64,000 nucleotides of DNA from Pseudomonadota bacterium (GCA_023444445.1 JAEXMK010000150.1:22547-86546); one strand, 5' to 3'. Shown: positions 1 to 11,360, numbered from the stretch's first letter. Notes: a model not told the origin generated them from the letters alone. Numbers and translations: made by a program.

Positions 1-230
1 AGACCGATGCAGATGAACTTTCCGGTACCCGCAACGCAAGCGCCGATGCGCTCTTCGTTCAACACCGGCAGAGTGGCGAGGTCGATCGCGGCGATCTTCT
101 TGAGACCCTCGGGAGAAATGGCCTCGCCACCGATATCTTTCACGTGGGCAGACAGATCGCGGACTTTTCCTTCCGCATCAAGAATGGCTGGTTTTTCCTG
201 GCCGGGCTGGCCAACACGCATCAATTTCAT
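1..230 (-). CDS. FAH-family hydrolase (partial, N-terminal 76 residues)
   Basis: Only the start of this gene is inside the window; it continues past position 1. The reading frame begins with ATG at 228-230, preceded by a purine-rich GGGAGAGAG ribosome binding site. The visible protein starts MKLMRVG, continues with GKVRDLSAHV and reaches CVAGTGKFICIGL, which is the typical N-terminal lid and entry to the barrel of fumarylacetoacetate-hydrolase-family proteins often annotated ureidoglycolate lyase or 2,4-diketo-3-deoxy-fuconate/rhamnonate hydrolase. The metal-binding catalytic residues are beyond the edge. Substrate cannot be told from this part. A role in the last step of sugar-acid breakdown is possible given the fucose-type locus about 27 kb away, but that link is only inference. 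Confidence 0.8.
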   Translation of the reverse strand, partial: MKLMRVGQPGQEKPAILDAEGKVRDLSAHVKDIGGEAISPEGLKKIAAIDLATLPVLNEERIGACVAGTGKFICIG

Positions 231-358
231 GGAACTCTCTCCCGGTTGTCAGACAAGGTGATGCATATATGAACGATGCATTCATACTTGTCACCCCTTG
301 ACTGCGCCAAGTTTCGAAAAATACCTTTTCCTTCCCGTCAATCAAAAGGACATCGCCC

Positions 359-961
359 GTGACGAACAGCAATAACGGGCAATCAGAATATCCCGTTGAT
401 CCCCTCTTCCTTGATCGCTGGTCTCCGCGCGCCTTCGATGGCAACGCCATGCCGCCACAGCATCTGATGACCATTCTGGATGCGGCACATTGGGCACCTT
501 CCGCTTCCAACTATCAGCCATGGCGGTTTGTCTATGCGCACAAGGATAGCGACGACTGGCCGCTCTTCGTGGAACTACTCATGGAGGGAAACCAGCGCTG
601 GGCAAAAAATGCCTCCGTGCTGCTCTTCGTCATTTCGCGCGATCACAACATCTCGCGCGAAGGGGAGAAAAAGCCATCCGCTACCCATTCCTTTGATGCG
701 GGTGCCGCCTGGTTTTCGCTCGCCATGCAGGCGCATCTGCTCGGTTACCACGCGCACGGCATGGGTGGCATATTCAAGGACAAGATTGTTGAAAAACTGA
801 ACGTCCCGGAAGGTTACAAGGTGGAAGCCGGAGTCGCCATCAGTACGCTGACCGATAAATCCGTTCTTCCCGATGATCTTGCGCAGCGGGAGGTACCAAG
901 CAAGCGCCTCGCCCTTTCAGAGGTGGCCTTTCAAGGTCGTTTCACCGGCAAGGCCGACTAA
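359..961 (+). CDS. Nitroreductase-family FMN-dependent oxidoreductase
   Basis: A 200-residue protein of the nitroreductase fold. Residues 20-26 (RWSPRAF) match the FMN phosphate-binding RxSxRxF motif, and the APSASNYQPWRF segment near residue 50 is the usual second flavin/dimer motif. Such enzymes are soluble homodimers that use NAD(P)H to reduce nitro compounds, quinones or enones; the natural substrate is not predictable. The start is GTG at 359 with AAAAGGA about ten bases before it; there is no ATG in a better place. The gene stands alone, converging on gyrB with a shared hairpin between them. Confidence 0.85.
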   Translation: MTNSNNGQSEYPVDPLFLDRWSPRAFDGNAMPPQHLMTILDAAHWAPSASNYQPWRFVYAHKDSDDWPLFVELLMEGNQRWAKNASVLLFVISRDHNISREGEKKPSATHSFDAGAAWFSLAMQAHLLGYHAHGMGGIFKDKIVEKLNVPEGYKVEAGVAISTLTDKSVLPDDLAQREVPSKRLALSEVAFQGRFTGKAD

Positions 962-981
962 TTTGCATTGCCCTCATAAAC

Positions 982-1017
982 AAAAGGCCCGGCGGAAATT
1001 GATCGCCGGGCCTTTTG
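982..1017. terminator. Bidirectional intrinsic terminator between nitroreductase and gyrB
   Basis: A 13-bp perfect inverted repeat (AAAAGGCCCGGCG at 982-994 and its complement at 1004-1016) with a 9-base loop, flanked by A and T runs. It sits between two convergent genes and can stop transcription from both sides. Confidence 0.85.
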
Positions 1018-1026
1018 TTAAAGTTT

Positions 1027-1042
1027 CGTTTCACGTGAATCG
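1027..1042 (-). other. parS-like sequence downstream of gyrB
   Basis: On the minus strand the 16-mer is CGATTCACGTGAAACG. The inner 14 bases are the same as in the sites at 9895 and 16213; 13 of 16 positions match the consensus. It lies in the short gap between the shared terminator and the gyrB stop codon. Confidence 0.65.
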
Positions 1043-1064
1043 TTCTGCGAAAAGCTCCACAGTA

Positions 1065-3593
<2,529 letters not shown>

Positions 3594-3656
3594 CTACACC
3601 CAATCCCAAAGGCCGCATGCTTCAGGATGCTGAATAAAGCAGGGGATAGAGGGGTT

Positions 3657-4022
3657 TCAATCGCAAGAACGGCTTTTTTGCAGCACGGCTGACAGTTCCT
3701 CTACCACACTCGGCGGCAGCTTGCGAATATCCCGTGCGAGACGGTTGGCGAAAGCCGTATATTGCGGCGGCAGACCCACCGTATCGATAACCACTTTCGG
3801 GTCGGAGGAGCCGGCCAGAAAGAACAATTCCTCCGCCTCGTCCCAGATAATGTTGAAATATCCGGCGATGCGCTGCAGCAGATCGAAGCTTGGCTTGCCA
3901 CGCTTGCCATGCTCCAGTGCCGAGAGATAGGCCGGCGACACGCCGATGGCAGCGGCCATTTGCTTCTGCGTTACACCCTTGCGTTCACGAAGTTGACGCA
4001 CGGCCTCCGCAAAGGGCGTCAT
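3657..4022 (-). CDS. XRE-family helix-turn-helix regulator
   Basis: A 121-residue protein with an N-terminal Cro/C1-type HTH domain (residues about 6-62: LRERKGVTQKQMAAAIGV, then SPAYLSALEHGKRG). The C-terminal half, including the sequence around VVIDTVGLPPQYTAFANRLA, resembles the common rhizobial XRE family member located near gyrB; it has no recognised ligand domain. The start codon overlaps the stop of the Smr gene (ATGA), so it is translated from the same message as the three genes upstream. Its targets are unknown; autoregulation of the operon is a guess. Confidence 0.85.
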   Translation of the reverse strand: MTPFAEAVRQLRERKGVTQKQMAAAIGVSPAYLSALEHGKRGKPSFDLLQRIAGYFNIIWDEAEELFFLAGSSDPKVVIDTVGLPPQYTAFANRLARDIRKLPPSVVEELSAVLQKSRSCD

Positions 4023-4588
4023 GACTTTTCACCCCTCCGCCGCGAAAGCCGCACATAAAGCGCGCCGTCACCGCCATGATTGGCCGATGCATCCTCATAG
4101 GACGAGATCAGGTGGCGATATTCCGGTTTTGAGAACCACATCGGCACCGCCCTTTTTAATGCGCCATCGCTCCCGATCGAGCGCCCCTTGCCGGTGATAA
4201 CAAGCACATGCCGAAGGCCTCGTTCATGCGCCCGCAGCAGAAAATCGAGCAGCACCGCATGGGCTTCGCTCTGGAACATGCCGTGCAGATCGATCCGACC
4301 TTCCAGCGGCAGCCGGCCACGGGTGAGTTTGCGCTTGACCGGTTTTTCCATCGGCTGATGGATTTTCGGTTTTTTATCCGGTGTCGCGGGCGGCGCTTCC
4401 GCCGCCTCCACGAGCATGCGCGGAAATGCGCTTTTGCCGGTTTGCGGAACATTGGATACAAGCGGGGGTTCTTCAATGTCGTCGAAGGCCAGCAGATCTT
4501 CCAGCCTGCCGGAAATCGGCCGCGTGGTTTTCGCGACCCTTCCCCACAGAATGCGTTCTTCCTTGCCGAGCTTGCGACTGCCTTTCAT
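4019..4588 (-). CDS. Smr-domain protein
   Basis: A 189-residue protein with a long, charged, probably disordered N-terminal part (residues 1-95) and a C-terminal Smr domain. The domain shows the two conserved motifs, IDLHGM near residue 98 and ITGKG near residue 132. Smr domains are nicking endonuclease-like or RNA-cleaving modules found in MutS2 and in stand-alone proteins; the bacterial stand-alone form has been linked to ribosome rescue in E. coli (SmrB), but the role here is not known. The gene overlaps mltA upstream and the XRE gene downstream by 4 bp each, so the three are translationally coupled. Confidence 0.85.
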   Translation of the reverse strand: MKGSRKLGKEERILWGRVAKTTRPISGRLEDLLAFDDIEEPPLVSNVPQTGKSAFPRMLVEAAEAPPATPDKKPKIHQPMEKPVKRKLTRGRLPLEGRIDLHGMFQSEAHAVLLDFLLRAHERGLRHVLVITGKGRSIGSDGALKRAVPMWFSKPEYRHLISSYEDASANHGGDGALYVRLSRRRGEKS

Positions 4589-5697
4589 CGCCGATACCTC
4601 TCCGCAGCAACCCGCGGCAACAATATATAAAAATCGGCCTCATTGCGCACCGTACCCGCCAGCTCCCCCGCTTCGAAACCGGAGCCGGTGAAAATATCAC
4701 CCCTCGCCGGGCCGACGATGGCCGAGCCCGTATCCAGCGCCAGCATCAGCCGGGCGAAGGGCTTTCCGTCGTCCAGATGGGTCAGCGTCGGCGCGTGGAT
4801 GAAGAACGGCAGGCCGAAGGTGTGGACGAGCCTGTCCACCGCCAGCGCACGGCCCGCAATCAACGGCACCTTGGCGGCGGCGATCGGCCCCATATCCAAA
4901 GCGGCGACATCCGCCTCCCGAAAAAAAATATAGGATCGGTTGTGCCACAGCACCTCGTCCACCTCATCCGGATGATCGGCGAGCCATTTGCGGATCGTCT
5001 GCATCGAGATTGTTTTCGGATCGAGCTCGCCGCGATCGAGAAGCAACCGGCCGATCGGGGAAAACGGGTGACCGGCCTTCGCCGCATAGGTGATGCGTTT
5101 TATCGCGCCATCCGGAAAGACGAGCCGCGCTGCACCCTGCACGTGAACGAAGAACAGGTCGACCTTCGATTTCGCCCAGGCGATCTCGAGGCCCCTGCCC
5201 TGAAGACATCCTTCATCGATTCCGCGGCGATCGGGAAAGTAGGAAATGCCGTCTTCATCCGCCCTTCCAAACGCGTAGGACTGATCGAAACCTTCAGGCC
5301 GGTTGGTGTCGTCAATATCCACCAGCTCCGACGGCCGGCGGTAGATCGGGTAACGCCAGACATCATCGGGTGTGGCGGAAACTTCCAGTTCGGGCTCGTA
5401 AAATGCGGTCACGAAACCGCTTTTTCCCTCGGCCGGAGAAATTCTGAAAGGGACACAATTTTTCTCGAAAAACTGGCGCGCCTGTTCCGGGCTGTCAACC
5501 TGACTTCCTTCGGCGAGCTGCAGCAGCGAAACCAGTTCCGCGGCCGTTATGCCGAGCGCACCGGTCCTGTAGGGTTTCGCATTGCGAAGATGCAACAGGA
5601 TCGTTGCCATGGCCGGAAAAAGCTTGCGGGGATCGTCTTCCGGCCATCCGGGCAGATCGCGGAACGAGACTTCGTCGATCGAAAAGGGTGTATTCAT
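4585..5697 (-). CDS. mltA: MltA-type lytic murein transglycosylase
   Basis: A 370-residue member of the MltA family, which cleaves the glycan strand of peptidoglycan forming 1,6-anhydromuramic acid. The MltA domain shows FYEPELEVS, FPDRRGIDEG and LIDRG-type segments, and the C-terminal 3D domain shows the conserved aspartates in LALDTGSAIVGPARGDIFTG. The N-terminus (MNTPFSIDEVSF) has no signal peptide or lipobox, unlike E. coli MltA, and the frame is closed by the overlapping upstream gene, so a longer start is not available nearby. Export may need another route or the signal may have been lost. It lies in the four-gene operon between Tim44-like and Smr genes. Confidence 0.88.
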   Translation of the reverse strand: MNTPFSIDEVSFRDLPGWPEDDPRKLFPAMATILLHLRNAKPYRTGALGITAAELVSLLQLAEGSQVDSPEQARQFFEKNCVPFRISPAEGKSGFVTAFYEPELEVSATPDDVWRYPIYRRPSELVDIDDTNRPEGFDQSYAFGRADEDGISYFPDRRGIDEGCLQGRGLEIAWAKSKVDLFFVHVQGAARLVFPDGAIKRITYAAKAGHPFSPIGRLLLDRGELDPKTISMQTIRKWLADHPDEVDEVLWHNRSYIFFREADVAALDMGPIAAAKVPLIAGRALAVDRLVHTFGLPFFIHAPTLTHLDDGKPFARLMLALDTGSAIVGPARGDIFTGSGFEAGELAGTVRNEADFYILLPRVAAERYRR

Positions 5698-6392
5698 TGC
5701 TCGGATTCGGTGGCGATCAGCTTCCAGTTCGGATCGCGCGAACGGATGTCACGTGAGAAGGTCCAGATGTCATCCACCTCCGCAACCGCGTCGGGGTCGC
5801 CATCCACCAGCTTACCGTCCTTATCGTAGGTTGCCGAAATCAGCTGGCTGACAATTCTCAGCGTGACCTGCACTTCGGAATCCCGAACGCTAGCCTGGGT
5901 GATGTCGGCTTTCTCGATGCCGACGAAGGTGGATTTTACCACTTCGCCACGGCTTTCACGCTCGGAAATCGCCGCCTCGAAACCGTCGAAAACCTCTTTC
6001 GACAGAAGGTTCTTCAGCGTCTTGCGGTCGCCATCGGCAAAACCCATGACAATCATTTCATAAGCCATGCGGGCACCGTTCAGGAATTCCTTGGGCCTGA
6101 AGGACGGATCCTTGGTCATCACCTCGCGCAGCGACGCATTGAGTGGGGTATCGGCAGGCGCCAGCGCATCGGCCTCTGCAAAACGGTTCTCGTCTTCCGC
6201 CTCACTGCGCTTCGGCAAAGTCACGACCTTGTTATCGTCAGCGACGGGCCCCTTTGCCACGTCACGGGGGCTATAAGGGTCGAATGGCGGCTTCTCATTG
6301 CCTGTGCGACGGCCAAGGACACTGCGCAGCTGGAAGAAGATCAGCACCGCTGCAACGAGAAAAAACAATGTGATAAAGTCGCTAAAGCCCAT
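5694..6392 (-). CDS. Tim44/TimA-like membrane-anchored protein
   Basis: A 232-residue protein with one N-terminal transmembrane segment (about residues 5-25, FITLFFLVAAVLIFFQL), an acidic linker rich in prolines, and a C-terminal Tim44-like domain (residues about 85-230, with MAYEMIVMGFADGDRKTLKNLL and VDDIWTFSRD). Mitochondrial Tim44 tethers Hsp70 to the import channel; the alphaproteobacterial relatives sit in the inner membrane with unknown function. It is the first gene of the leftward operon, divergent from fxsA with about 140 bp between them that should hold both promoters. Confidence 0.88.
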   Translation of the reverse strand: MGFSDFITLFFLVAAVLIFFQLRSVLGRRTGNEKPPFDPYSPRDVAKGPVADDNKVVTLPKRSEAEDENRFAEADALAPADTPLNASLREVMTKDPSFRPKEFLNGARMAYEMIVMGFADGDRKTLKNLLSKEVFDGFEAAISERESRGEVVKSTFVGIEKADITQASVRDSEVQVTLRIVSQLISATYDKDGKLVDGDPDAVAEVDDIWTFSRDIRSRDPNWKLIATESEQ

Positions 6393-6532
6393 CTTTTACC
6401 AAAACCGCCATTTAAAATCGAAAACCACACCCTCATATAGTCTGCATCTTATCATCATTCAAATGTGCAGATTCAATCATCGGTGTCCCGGGAACCGGCA
6501 ATCTGCCAGAGATGCACACGCAAGGCTAGAAG

Positions 6533-7069
6533 ATGCGTTTTTCCTTTCTTCCCATCGTCATCCTGATGATGCCCATCCTCGAAATTGCGGGCTTCATCAT
6601 CGTCGGCAAGGCGATAGGCCTGTGGCTGACATTGGCGCTCGTCCTGTTCACGTCATTCCTCGGATTGCTCATCCTGCGCCTTGGCGGCATCGGCATGGTG
6701 AGAAATCTTCAGGATGCGGGCCGCACCGGTGCGCAGCCGGCTGACGAACTCGTCAATGGCGCCATGCGCGTTGTGGCAGGCATCCTGTTGATCATTCCCG
6801 GTTTCATCACCGACATTCTCGGCCTCCTGCTTCTGTCGCCAGCCATTCGCCGGTTTTTCTGGAAAGCCTTCGGCCCACGCGTCGTCGTTTCTGGCTCATT
6901 CAGGCAGTCTAGCCCCCAGCCGGGTGACTATTCCGGTTTTCGCAATGGCCCCGGACCTGCGGGTAATTCGAAGGTGGTGGATCTGGATGAAGAGGATTTT
7001 CACCGCGAGGGATCGAAAGACTCCCCCTGGTCCAACAGGCCTGACAATCGCGACCTGCCCAAACCCTGA
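6533..7069 (+). CDS. fxsA: FxsA-family cytoplasmic membrane protein
   Basis: A 178-residue membrane protein. The N-terminal half has hydrophobic segments at about residues 5-22, 28-46 and 80-102, with the family glycine pattern (LILRLGGIGMVRNLQ) and the PGFITDILGLLLLSP stretch typical of FxsA. In E. coli FxsA suppresses F-plasmid exclusion of phage T7; its normal task is unknown. The C-terminal 60 residues are polar and probably disordered. No ribosome binding site is strong, but the ATG at 6533 agrees with the start of the first hydrophobic segment. It is followed by secB on the same strand after about 100 bp. Confidence 0.85.
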   Translation: MRFSFLPIVILMMPILEIAGFIIVGKAIGLWLTLALVLFTSFLGLLILRLGGIGMVRNLQDAGRTGAQPADELVNGAMRVVAGILLIIPGFITDILGLLLLSPAIRRFFWKAFGPRVVVSGSFRQSSPQPGDYSGFRNGPGPAGNSKVVDLDEEDFHREGSKDSPWSNRPDNRDLPKP

Positions 7070-7172
7070 CGGTTGCTTGAAATGGATGGCGGTGACCCGA
7101 TCACGAAGGGTTGTAAGCCCCGGGTCGAAATGATAGACCGCCTTCCAAGAATTCACGCCGCGAGGAACCATT

Positions 7173-7655
7173 ATGACCGCTGAAAATGGCGCACAGGGCG
7201 CAGTTAGCCCTTCTCTCAACATTCTTGCCCAGTACATCAAGGATCTTTCCTTCGAAAATCCGGGTGCTCCTCGTTCGCTGCAGGGCCGTGAGAATGCGCC
7301 GTCGATCAACATCAACGTCAATGTCAACGCAAACCCGATCTCCGGTTCGGATTTCGATGTTGTACTGACGCTGAATGCCGAAGCCAAGGATGGCGACAAG
7401 GTGCTGTTCGCGGCCGAGCTGGTTTACGGCGGCGTGTTCCGCATTGCCGGCTTCCCGCAGGAACACATGCTGCCGGTGCTGTTCATCGAATGCCCGCGCC
7501 TGCTTTTCCCCTTCGCCCGCCAGATCATCGCTGACGTTACCCGCAATGGCGGTTTCCCGCCGCTGATGATCGATCCGATCGATTTCGCGCAGATGTTTGC
7601 GCAGCGCGTTGCCGAAGAACAGGCCAAGGCCCAGGTTCAGGCTGTCCCGAACTAA
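7173..7655 (+). CDS. secB: Protein-export chaperone SecB
   Basis: A 160-residue SecB, the tetrameric cytosolic chaperone that keeps preproteins unfolded and hands them to SecA. The protein shows the family landmarks: [13 protein letters not shown] near residue 20, [11 protein letters not shown] near residue 50, the VYGGVFRI strand, and the strongly conserved [28 protein letters not shown] block near residue 110-140. AGGAACC lies just before the ATG. A strong intrinsic terminator follows. Confidence 0.97.
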   Translation: MTAENGAQGAVSPSLNILAQYIKDLSFENPGAPRSLQGRENAPSININVNVNANPISGSDFDVVLTLNAEAKDGDKVLFAAELVYGGVFRIAGFPQEHMLPVLFIECPRLLFPFARQIIADVTRNGGFPPLMIDPIDFAQMFAQRVAEEQAKAQVQAVPN

Positions 7656-7688
7656 ACGATACCCGTCGTTTTAAATTGCAGACAAAAC

Positions 7689-7720
7689 AAAACCCGGGTT
7701 TTTCGCCCGGGTTTTTCTTT
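7689..7720. terminator. Intrinsic terminator between secB and dnaQ
   Basis: AACCCGGG at 7691-7698 pairs with CCCGGGTT at 7706-7713 and is followed by a T-rich run. A run of A precedes it, so it may serve both convergent genes. Confidence 0.85.
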
Positions 7721-7754
7721 GGCCGGATTTGCCATTTCAGCGTCTGAGAACTTT

Positions 7755-8453
7755 TCAGTTCTGATAACGGTTCCAGATCGCCTTATCGCCCATGCCGAGA
7801 ACGAGTTTGCCATGCGCCGCAACCGTTTCCGCATCCAGCCTCGAGGGCAAGCTGCGCGGTCGTTGCAGCGGCTCCAGCGGAACGTCTTCTTCAATCACGA
7901 TGGTTTCCTGCCTGGTGGCAGAGCCGAAACCAAGTGCCGTCTGACGCCCGCCGATCATTTCGATATAGACTTCGGCCAGAAGTTCGGAGTCGAGAAGCGC
8001 GCCATGCTTGGTGCGATGGGAATTGTCGATGCCGTAACGCCGGCAGAGCGCATCGAGCGAATTCGGCCCCATCGGATGCTTGCGGCGCGCCAGCGAAAGC
8101 GTGTCCGTCACCAGCTCGGCGGAGACCGGCTCGATACCAAGGCGAGCGAATTCCGCATTAATGAAACCCATATCGAAGGTCGCATTATGCGCCACCCAGC
8201 GCGCGCCATCGAAAAAGTCACGGATCTGTTCGACGACTTCGCCGAAATTCGGCTTGTCCTTCAGAAACTCATCGGTAATGCCGTGGACGGCAAGCGCATC
8301 CGGGTGGACCTTGCGATCCTCAGGGTTGATATAAAGATGCAGCGTGCGGCCGGTAGGAAAATGGTTGATCAGCTCGATGCCGCCGATTTCAATCACGCGG
8401 TCCAGCTTCGATTCGAGGCCGGTGGTTTCCGTATCGAAAATGATTTCACGCAT
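7755..8453 (-). CDS. dnaQ: DNA polymerase III epsilon subunit (proofreading exonuclease)
   Basis: A 232-residue DEDDh exonuclease. Motif I is DTETTG (D7, E9), motif II is HNATFDMGF near residue 98-106, and motif III contains HGALLDSELL near residue 159-168, giving all four acidic residues and the histidine. As part of the replicative polymerase it removes mispaired bases. The length and the C-terminal extension after residue 180 fit epsilon, where this part binds the alpha subunit. It is the last gene of the leftward cluster ppsR-maf-aroE-coaE-dnaQ. Confidence 0.95.
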   Translation of the reverse strand: MREIIFDTETTGLESKLDRVIEIGGIELINHFPTGRTLHLYINPEDRKVHPDALAVHGITDEFLKDKPNFGEVVEQIRDFFDGARWVAHNATFDMGFINAEFARLGIEPVSAELVTDTLSLARRKHPMGPNSLDALCRRYGIDNSHRTKHGALLDSELLAEVYIEMIGGRQTALGFGSATRQETIVIEEDVPLEPLQRPRSLPSRLDAETVAAHGKLVLGMGDKAIWNRYQN

Positions 8454-8473
8454 TCATCTCTCCGCGGCGCGAC

Positions 8474-9058
8474 TCAAGCGCCCAGTTTCTGCAAAATTTC
8501 TTTTACCTGATCGTGTGCTGCTTCGACACCATTTCCGGAATCGACGACAAAATCGGCGCGCCGGCGCTTTTCCACATCGGGCAGCTGCCGGGCAAGGATC
8601 ATAGCGAATTTCTCTTCCGTCATCCCGGGCCGGGATAAGACCCGCTCGCGCTGTATGTCCGGCGCGCAACTCACCACCACGACCTTATCGACGCGGCCTT
8701 CCGCACCCGTTTCGAACAGCAAGGGTATATCAAGCAAAGCAAAAGGCCGATCGTCATTCGCCGCTTGCGCGAGAAAGGCCTCCTGTTTCTTGCGAACCAG
8801 CGGATGAACGATCTCTTCCAGCTTAGTGAAATTAGCCGGATTCTGCCGTAGGATATCACCGAGTTTCTGCCGGTCGACCGTGCCGGAGACGGTGGTGCCA
8901 GGAAAAGCGGCCTCTATCAGCGGAACGGCTTCCGCGCGATAAAGCGCGTGCACGACCTCATCGGAATCGAGAACCGGAACACCCTCTTTCGCGAAGAGCC
9001 TCGCCGTCGTGGTTTTTCCCATTCCAATCGAGCCGGTGAGACCGATGACGATCATCAA
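8474..9058 (-). CDS. coaE: Dephospho-CoA kinase
   Basis: A 194-residue P-loop kinase that phosphorylates dephospho-CoA, the last step of coenzyme A synthesis. The Walker A motif GSIGMGKT is at residues 9-16; [11 protein letters not shown] follows, and the IPLLFETG motif lies near residue 113-120. The first codons are ATGATG and overlap the aroE stop, so either methionine could be used. Translationally coupled to aroE. Confidence 0.95.
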   Translation of the reverse strand: MMIVIGLTGSIGMGKTTTARLFAKEGVPVLDSDEVVHALYRAEAVPLIEAAFPGTTVSGTVDRQKLGDILRQNPANFTKLEEIVHPLVRKKQEAFLAQAANDDRPFALLDIPLLFETGAEGRVDKVVVVSCAPDIQRERVLSRPGMTEEKFAMILARQLPDVEKRRRADFVVDSGNGVEAAHDQVKEILQKLGA

Positions 9059-9915
9059 TGTTTCTCCATGTCCGCGATGATGAGCGAACGAAGGCTTTCA
9101 TCCACCTCCGGCATCTTGCCGAACCACCGTTCGAAACCCGGTTTTGCTTGATGGAGCAACATGCCGAGCCCATCGACGGTGGCCATGCCCTGCTCTTCCG
9201 CCATGTGGAGGATCGGCGTTTTCAATGGTACGTAGACAATATCGGTCACGACCGCACTGGCGGCGAGCTGCGAAAAATCGAGATGCGGCGCCTCGGTTCC
9301 ATCCATACCAAGCGACGTCGTATTTACGAACAGCCCGGCGCCCTGCATGACCTCCTGAAGCGCTTTTTGGGGATGGGAAAAGACCCGCGGGCCAAAACGG
9401 TCGGCCAGCTCGCGGGCACGCTCGACCGTGCGGTTCAGGACATGAATTTCCGCAATTCCCCGGTCACGCAGCGATTGAATGACGGCACGGCTTGCCCCGC
9501 CGGCGCCAAAAACAACCGCCCGGTCGATCTTGTGCCAACCCGGATGCCGCTCATCCAGGTTCGAGACAAAACCGTAACCATCGGTATTGGTAGCATGGAG
9601 TTTACCCTCCTTCATCCAGATCGTATTGGCGGCGCCGAGTTCTTCCGCCAGAGCATCAGGACAATCCGCCAACTGGTACGCCGCTTCCTTGTGCGGAATG
9701 GTGACATTGCCGCCCACCGCTGTACCCGGCTTACCTTCTTTCAGCGTTGCAATGAAATTTGCGAAATCATCAGGAGAGACCTCAACGGCTTTGTAAGAAC
9801 CGTCGATACCGAATTTTTTAAGCCAGTAGGAATGGATGATTGGCGACCGGGAATGCTTGATGGGGTAACCGACAACGAAGGCATTTATGGTTAATGTTTC
9901 ACGTGAATCAGCCAT
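9055..9915 (-). CDS. aroE: Shikimate dehydrogenase
   Basis: A 286-residue NADP-dependent enzyme reducing 3-dehydroshikimate in aromatic amino acid synthesis. The substrate site [10 protein letters not shown] is at residues 16-25, the catalytic lysine is in [11 protein letters not shown] near residue 75, and the nucleotide site is [17 protein letters not shown] chose ATG 9913-9915, which overlaps the maf stop by 8 bp, over longer frames running back through maf. An unusual point: codons 2-7 are formed by a parS-like site (9895-9910), so the protein begins MADSRET. Confidence 0.95.
   Translation of the reverse strand: MADSRETLTINAFVVGYPIKHSRSPIIHSYWLKKFGIDGSYKAVEVSPDDFANFIATLKEGKPGTAVGGNVTIPHKEAAYQLADCPDALAEELGAANTIWMKEGKLHATNTDGYGFVSNLDERHPGWHKIDRAVVFGAGGASRAVIQSLRDRGIAEIHVLNRTVERARELADRFGPRVFSHPQKALQEVMQGAGLFVNTTSLGMDGTEAPHLDFSQLAASAVVTDIVYVPLKTPILHMAEEQGMATVDGLGMLLHQAKPGFERWFGKMPEVDESLRSLIIADMEKH
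9895..9910 (-). other. parS-like ParB binding site in aroE
   Basis: Read on the minus strand the 16-mer is TGATTCACGTGAAACA, 15 of 16 matches to the palindromic consensus TGTTTCACGTGAAACA. It lies inside the first codons of aroE. The same 16-mer occurs at 16213-16228. Confidence 0.8.
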
Positions 9916-10507
9916 CGATGACATCCAGGTCGCGCAGTTTCGATAAAAGGGGCAGAAGCGGCAGGCCGAGGATCGTGAAATAATCCCCTTCAATGGAAGT
10001 GAATAGCTGGATTCCTTCCCCCTCAAGCTGGTAGGCACCAACGCTGCTCAGGGCCTTTTCTCCCACCCGCTGCAGGTGGCGGGAAACGAACTCAGGGCTC
10101 AAGGTCCGAACGGCAAGCTCGGCGCTGGAAACGGTCTGCCACACCACCTCACGCTTTCGAACGAGAACGGCAGCACTGTTCAGACGATGAACTCTGCCGG
10201 ATAATGACAATAGATGGGCTTCCGCTTCCGCCATGGATTTTGGCTTATGATAGACGCGGGCGCCGAGCGCCATCGTCTGGTCGCAGCCGAGAACCAGTGC
10301 ATCTGGATGAAGCACGCTCACCGCAAGTGCCTTGGCCCGGGCGAGCTCGAGTGCAACCTCTTCGGGGCTGGCGCCGTCTCGTTCCAGCTGCTCATCAAGC
10401 AAGCGCTCATCGATATCTGCGGGTATTGCCGAAAATGTCAGTCCCGCATTGCGCATCAGCATCTGCCGGGATGCGCTGGACGATGCGAGGATCAACTCTT
10501 GTTTCAT
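9908..10507 (-). CDS. maf: Maf-like nucleotide pyrophosphatase
   Basis: A 199-residue Maf/YceF-family protein. Residues near the N-terminus ([12 protein letters not shown]) and the IPADIDE segment are the conserved Maf motifs, and [10 protein letters not shown] near residue 75 carries the catalytic aspartate. Family members hydrolyse non-canonical or modified nucleoside triphosphates to monophosphates. ATG 10505-10507 gives the typical N-terminus [14 protein letters not shown]; a longer frame exists but adds non-conserved residues. Lies between ppsR and aroE and overlaps aroE by 8 bp. Confidence 0.92.
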   Translation of the reverse strand: MKQELILASSSASRQMLMRNAGLTFSAIPADIDERLLDEQLERDGASPEEVALELARAKALAVSVLHPDALVLGCDQTMALGARVYHKPKSMAEAEAHLLSLSGRVHRLNSAAVLVRKREVVWQTVSSAELAVRTLSPEFVSRHLQRVGEKALSSVGAYQLEGEGIQLFTSIEGDYFTILGLPLLPLLSKLRDLDVIDG

Positions 10508-10538
10508 CGACTGTCTGCTCCTGATGATGCGGTCCGAA

Positions 10539-11360
10539 TTATCGCGTCCTTGAGCGAAGGGCAAGGATCGCCGCGGCCGTTTCCTCGATGGAACGGCGTG
10601 TGACGTCGATCAGAGGCCAGTTGTTGCGCGCACAGAGCGCGCGCGCATATTTCAGCTCCTCCATGATGGTGGCGCGATCCGTGTAACGGCCACTGTCAAA
10701 TCCTCCGGTTGCGCCTAGCTCCCGGTTTTCACGAACCTGCGATATCCGGTCCGAGGTCGCGACGAGACCGACGATCAGAGGCCGGGTGGCGGCATAGAGG
10801 CTATCGGGCAAAGGCACGTTGGGAACCACCGGAATGTTGGCGGTCTTTATGCCCCGGTTGGCGAGATAGATACTGGTTGGTGTTTTTGACGTGCGGCTGA
10901 TGCCGATGATGACGACATCCGCTTCGTCATAAGTTTCCGGCATCTGTCCGTCGTCATGATCCATGGCGAAATTGAGTGCTTCGATCCGCGCAAAATAATC
11001 GGCATTCAGGGCGTGTTGTGCCCCCACCCGCCGTCTCGAAGGCGCACCGAGATAGGTCTGGAAGATGCCGATGATGGGTTCAAGCACGTTGACGCAGGGC
11101 ACGCCGATCGCGTGGCAGCGCAGGTCCAGGAATTCGGCAAGCTGCTGGTCAACGATCGTATAAAGAACGATGCCTGGTTCCTTATCTATCAGATCGATGA
11201 CCCGCGCGAGCTGTTTCTGATTGCGGATCATCGGATAGACATGTTCGACCGGCATAGACGCGTGAAACTGCGCCGAGACGGCGCGGCCGGCCGACATGAG
11301 AGTCTCTCCCGTCGAGTCCGAAATCAGGTGCAGATGGAAGAAGCTTTTTTTGTTCTCCAC
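10539..11360 (-). CDS. ppsR: Pyruvate, phosphate dikinase regulatory protein (DUF299 kinase/pyrophosphorylase)
   Basis: A 273-residue DUF299-family protein. Relatives phosphorylate with ADP, and dephosphorylate with phosphate, a threonine next to the catalytic histidine of pyruvate phosphate dikinase or PEP synthetase. The N-terminal [13 protein letters not shown] and the P-loop-like [18 protein letters not shown] near residue 150 identify it. The start is GTG 11358-11360 with GGGAGA eight bases before it; the frame is open further upstream, but that part (into the probable origin) is not conserved in character. It borders the origin region, facing away from hemE, an arrangement I know from other Rhizobiales. 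Confidence 0.92.
   Translation of the reverse strand: MENKKSFFHLHLISDSTGETLMSAGRAVSAQFHASMPVEHVYPMIRNQKQLARVIDLIDKEPGIVLYTIVDQQLAEFLDLRCHAIGVPCVNVLEPIIGIFQTYLGAPSRRRVGAQHALNADYFARIEALNFAMDHDDGQMPETYDEADVVIIGISRTSKTPTSIYLANRGIKTANIPVVPNVPLPDSLYAATRPLIVGLVATSDRISQVRENRELGATGGFDSGRYTDRATIMEELKYARALCARNNWPLIDVTRRSIEETAAAILALRSRTR

Noticed and set aside
141..146. CACGTG core considered as parS
   Set aside because: The flanks (TCTTT left, GGCAG right) do not match the rest of the parS palindrome.
5750..5755. CACGTG core considered as parS
   Set aside because: Flanking bases do not fit and it is inside the Tim44-like gene without the conserved codon phase.
4381..5829. 482-residue plus-strand frame opposite mltA
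   Set aside because: The minus-strand frames there have MltA and Smr motifs and 4-bp overlaps; this frame has only Arg/Pro-rich sequence.
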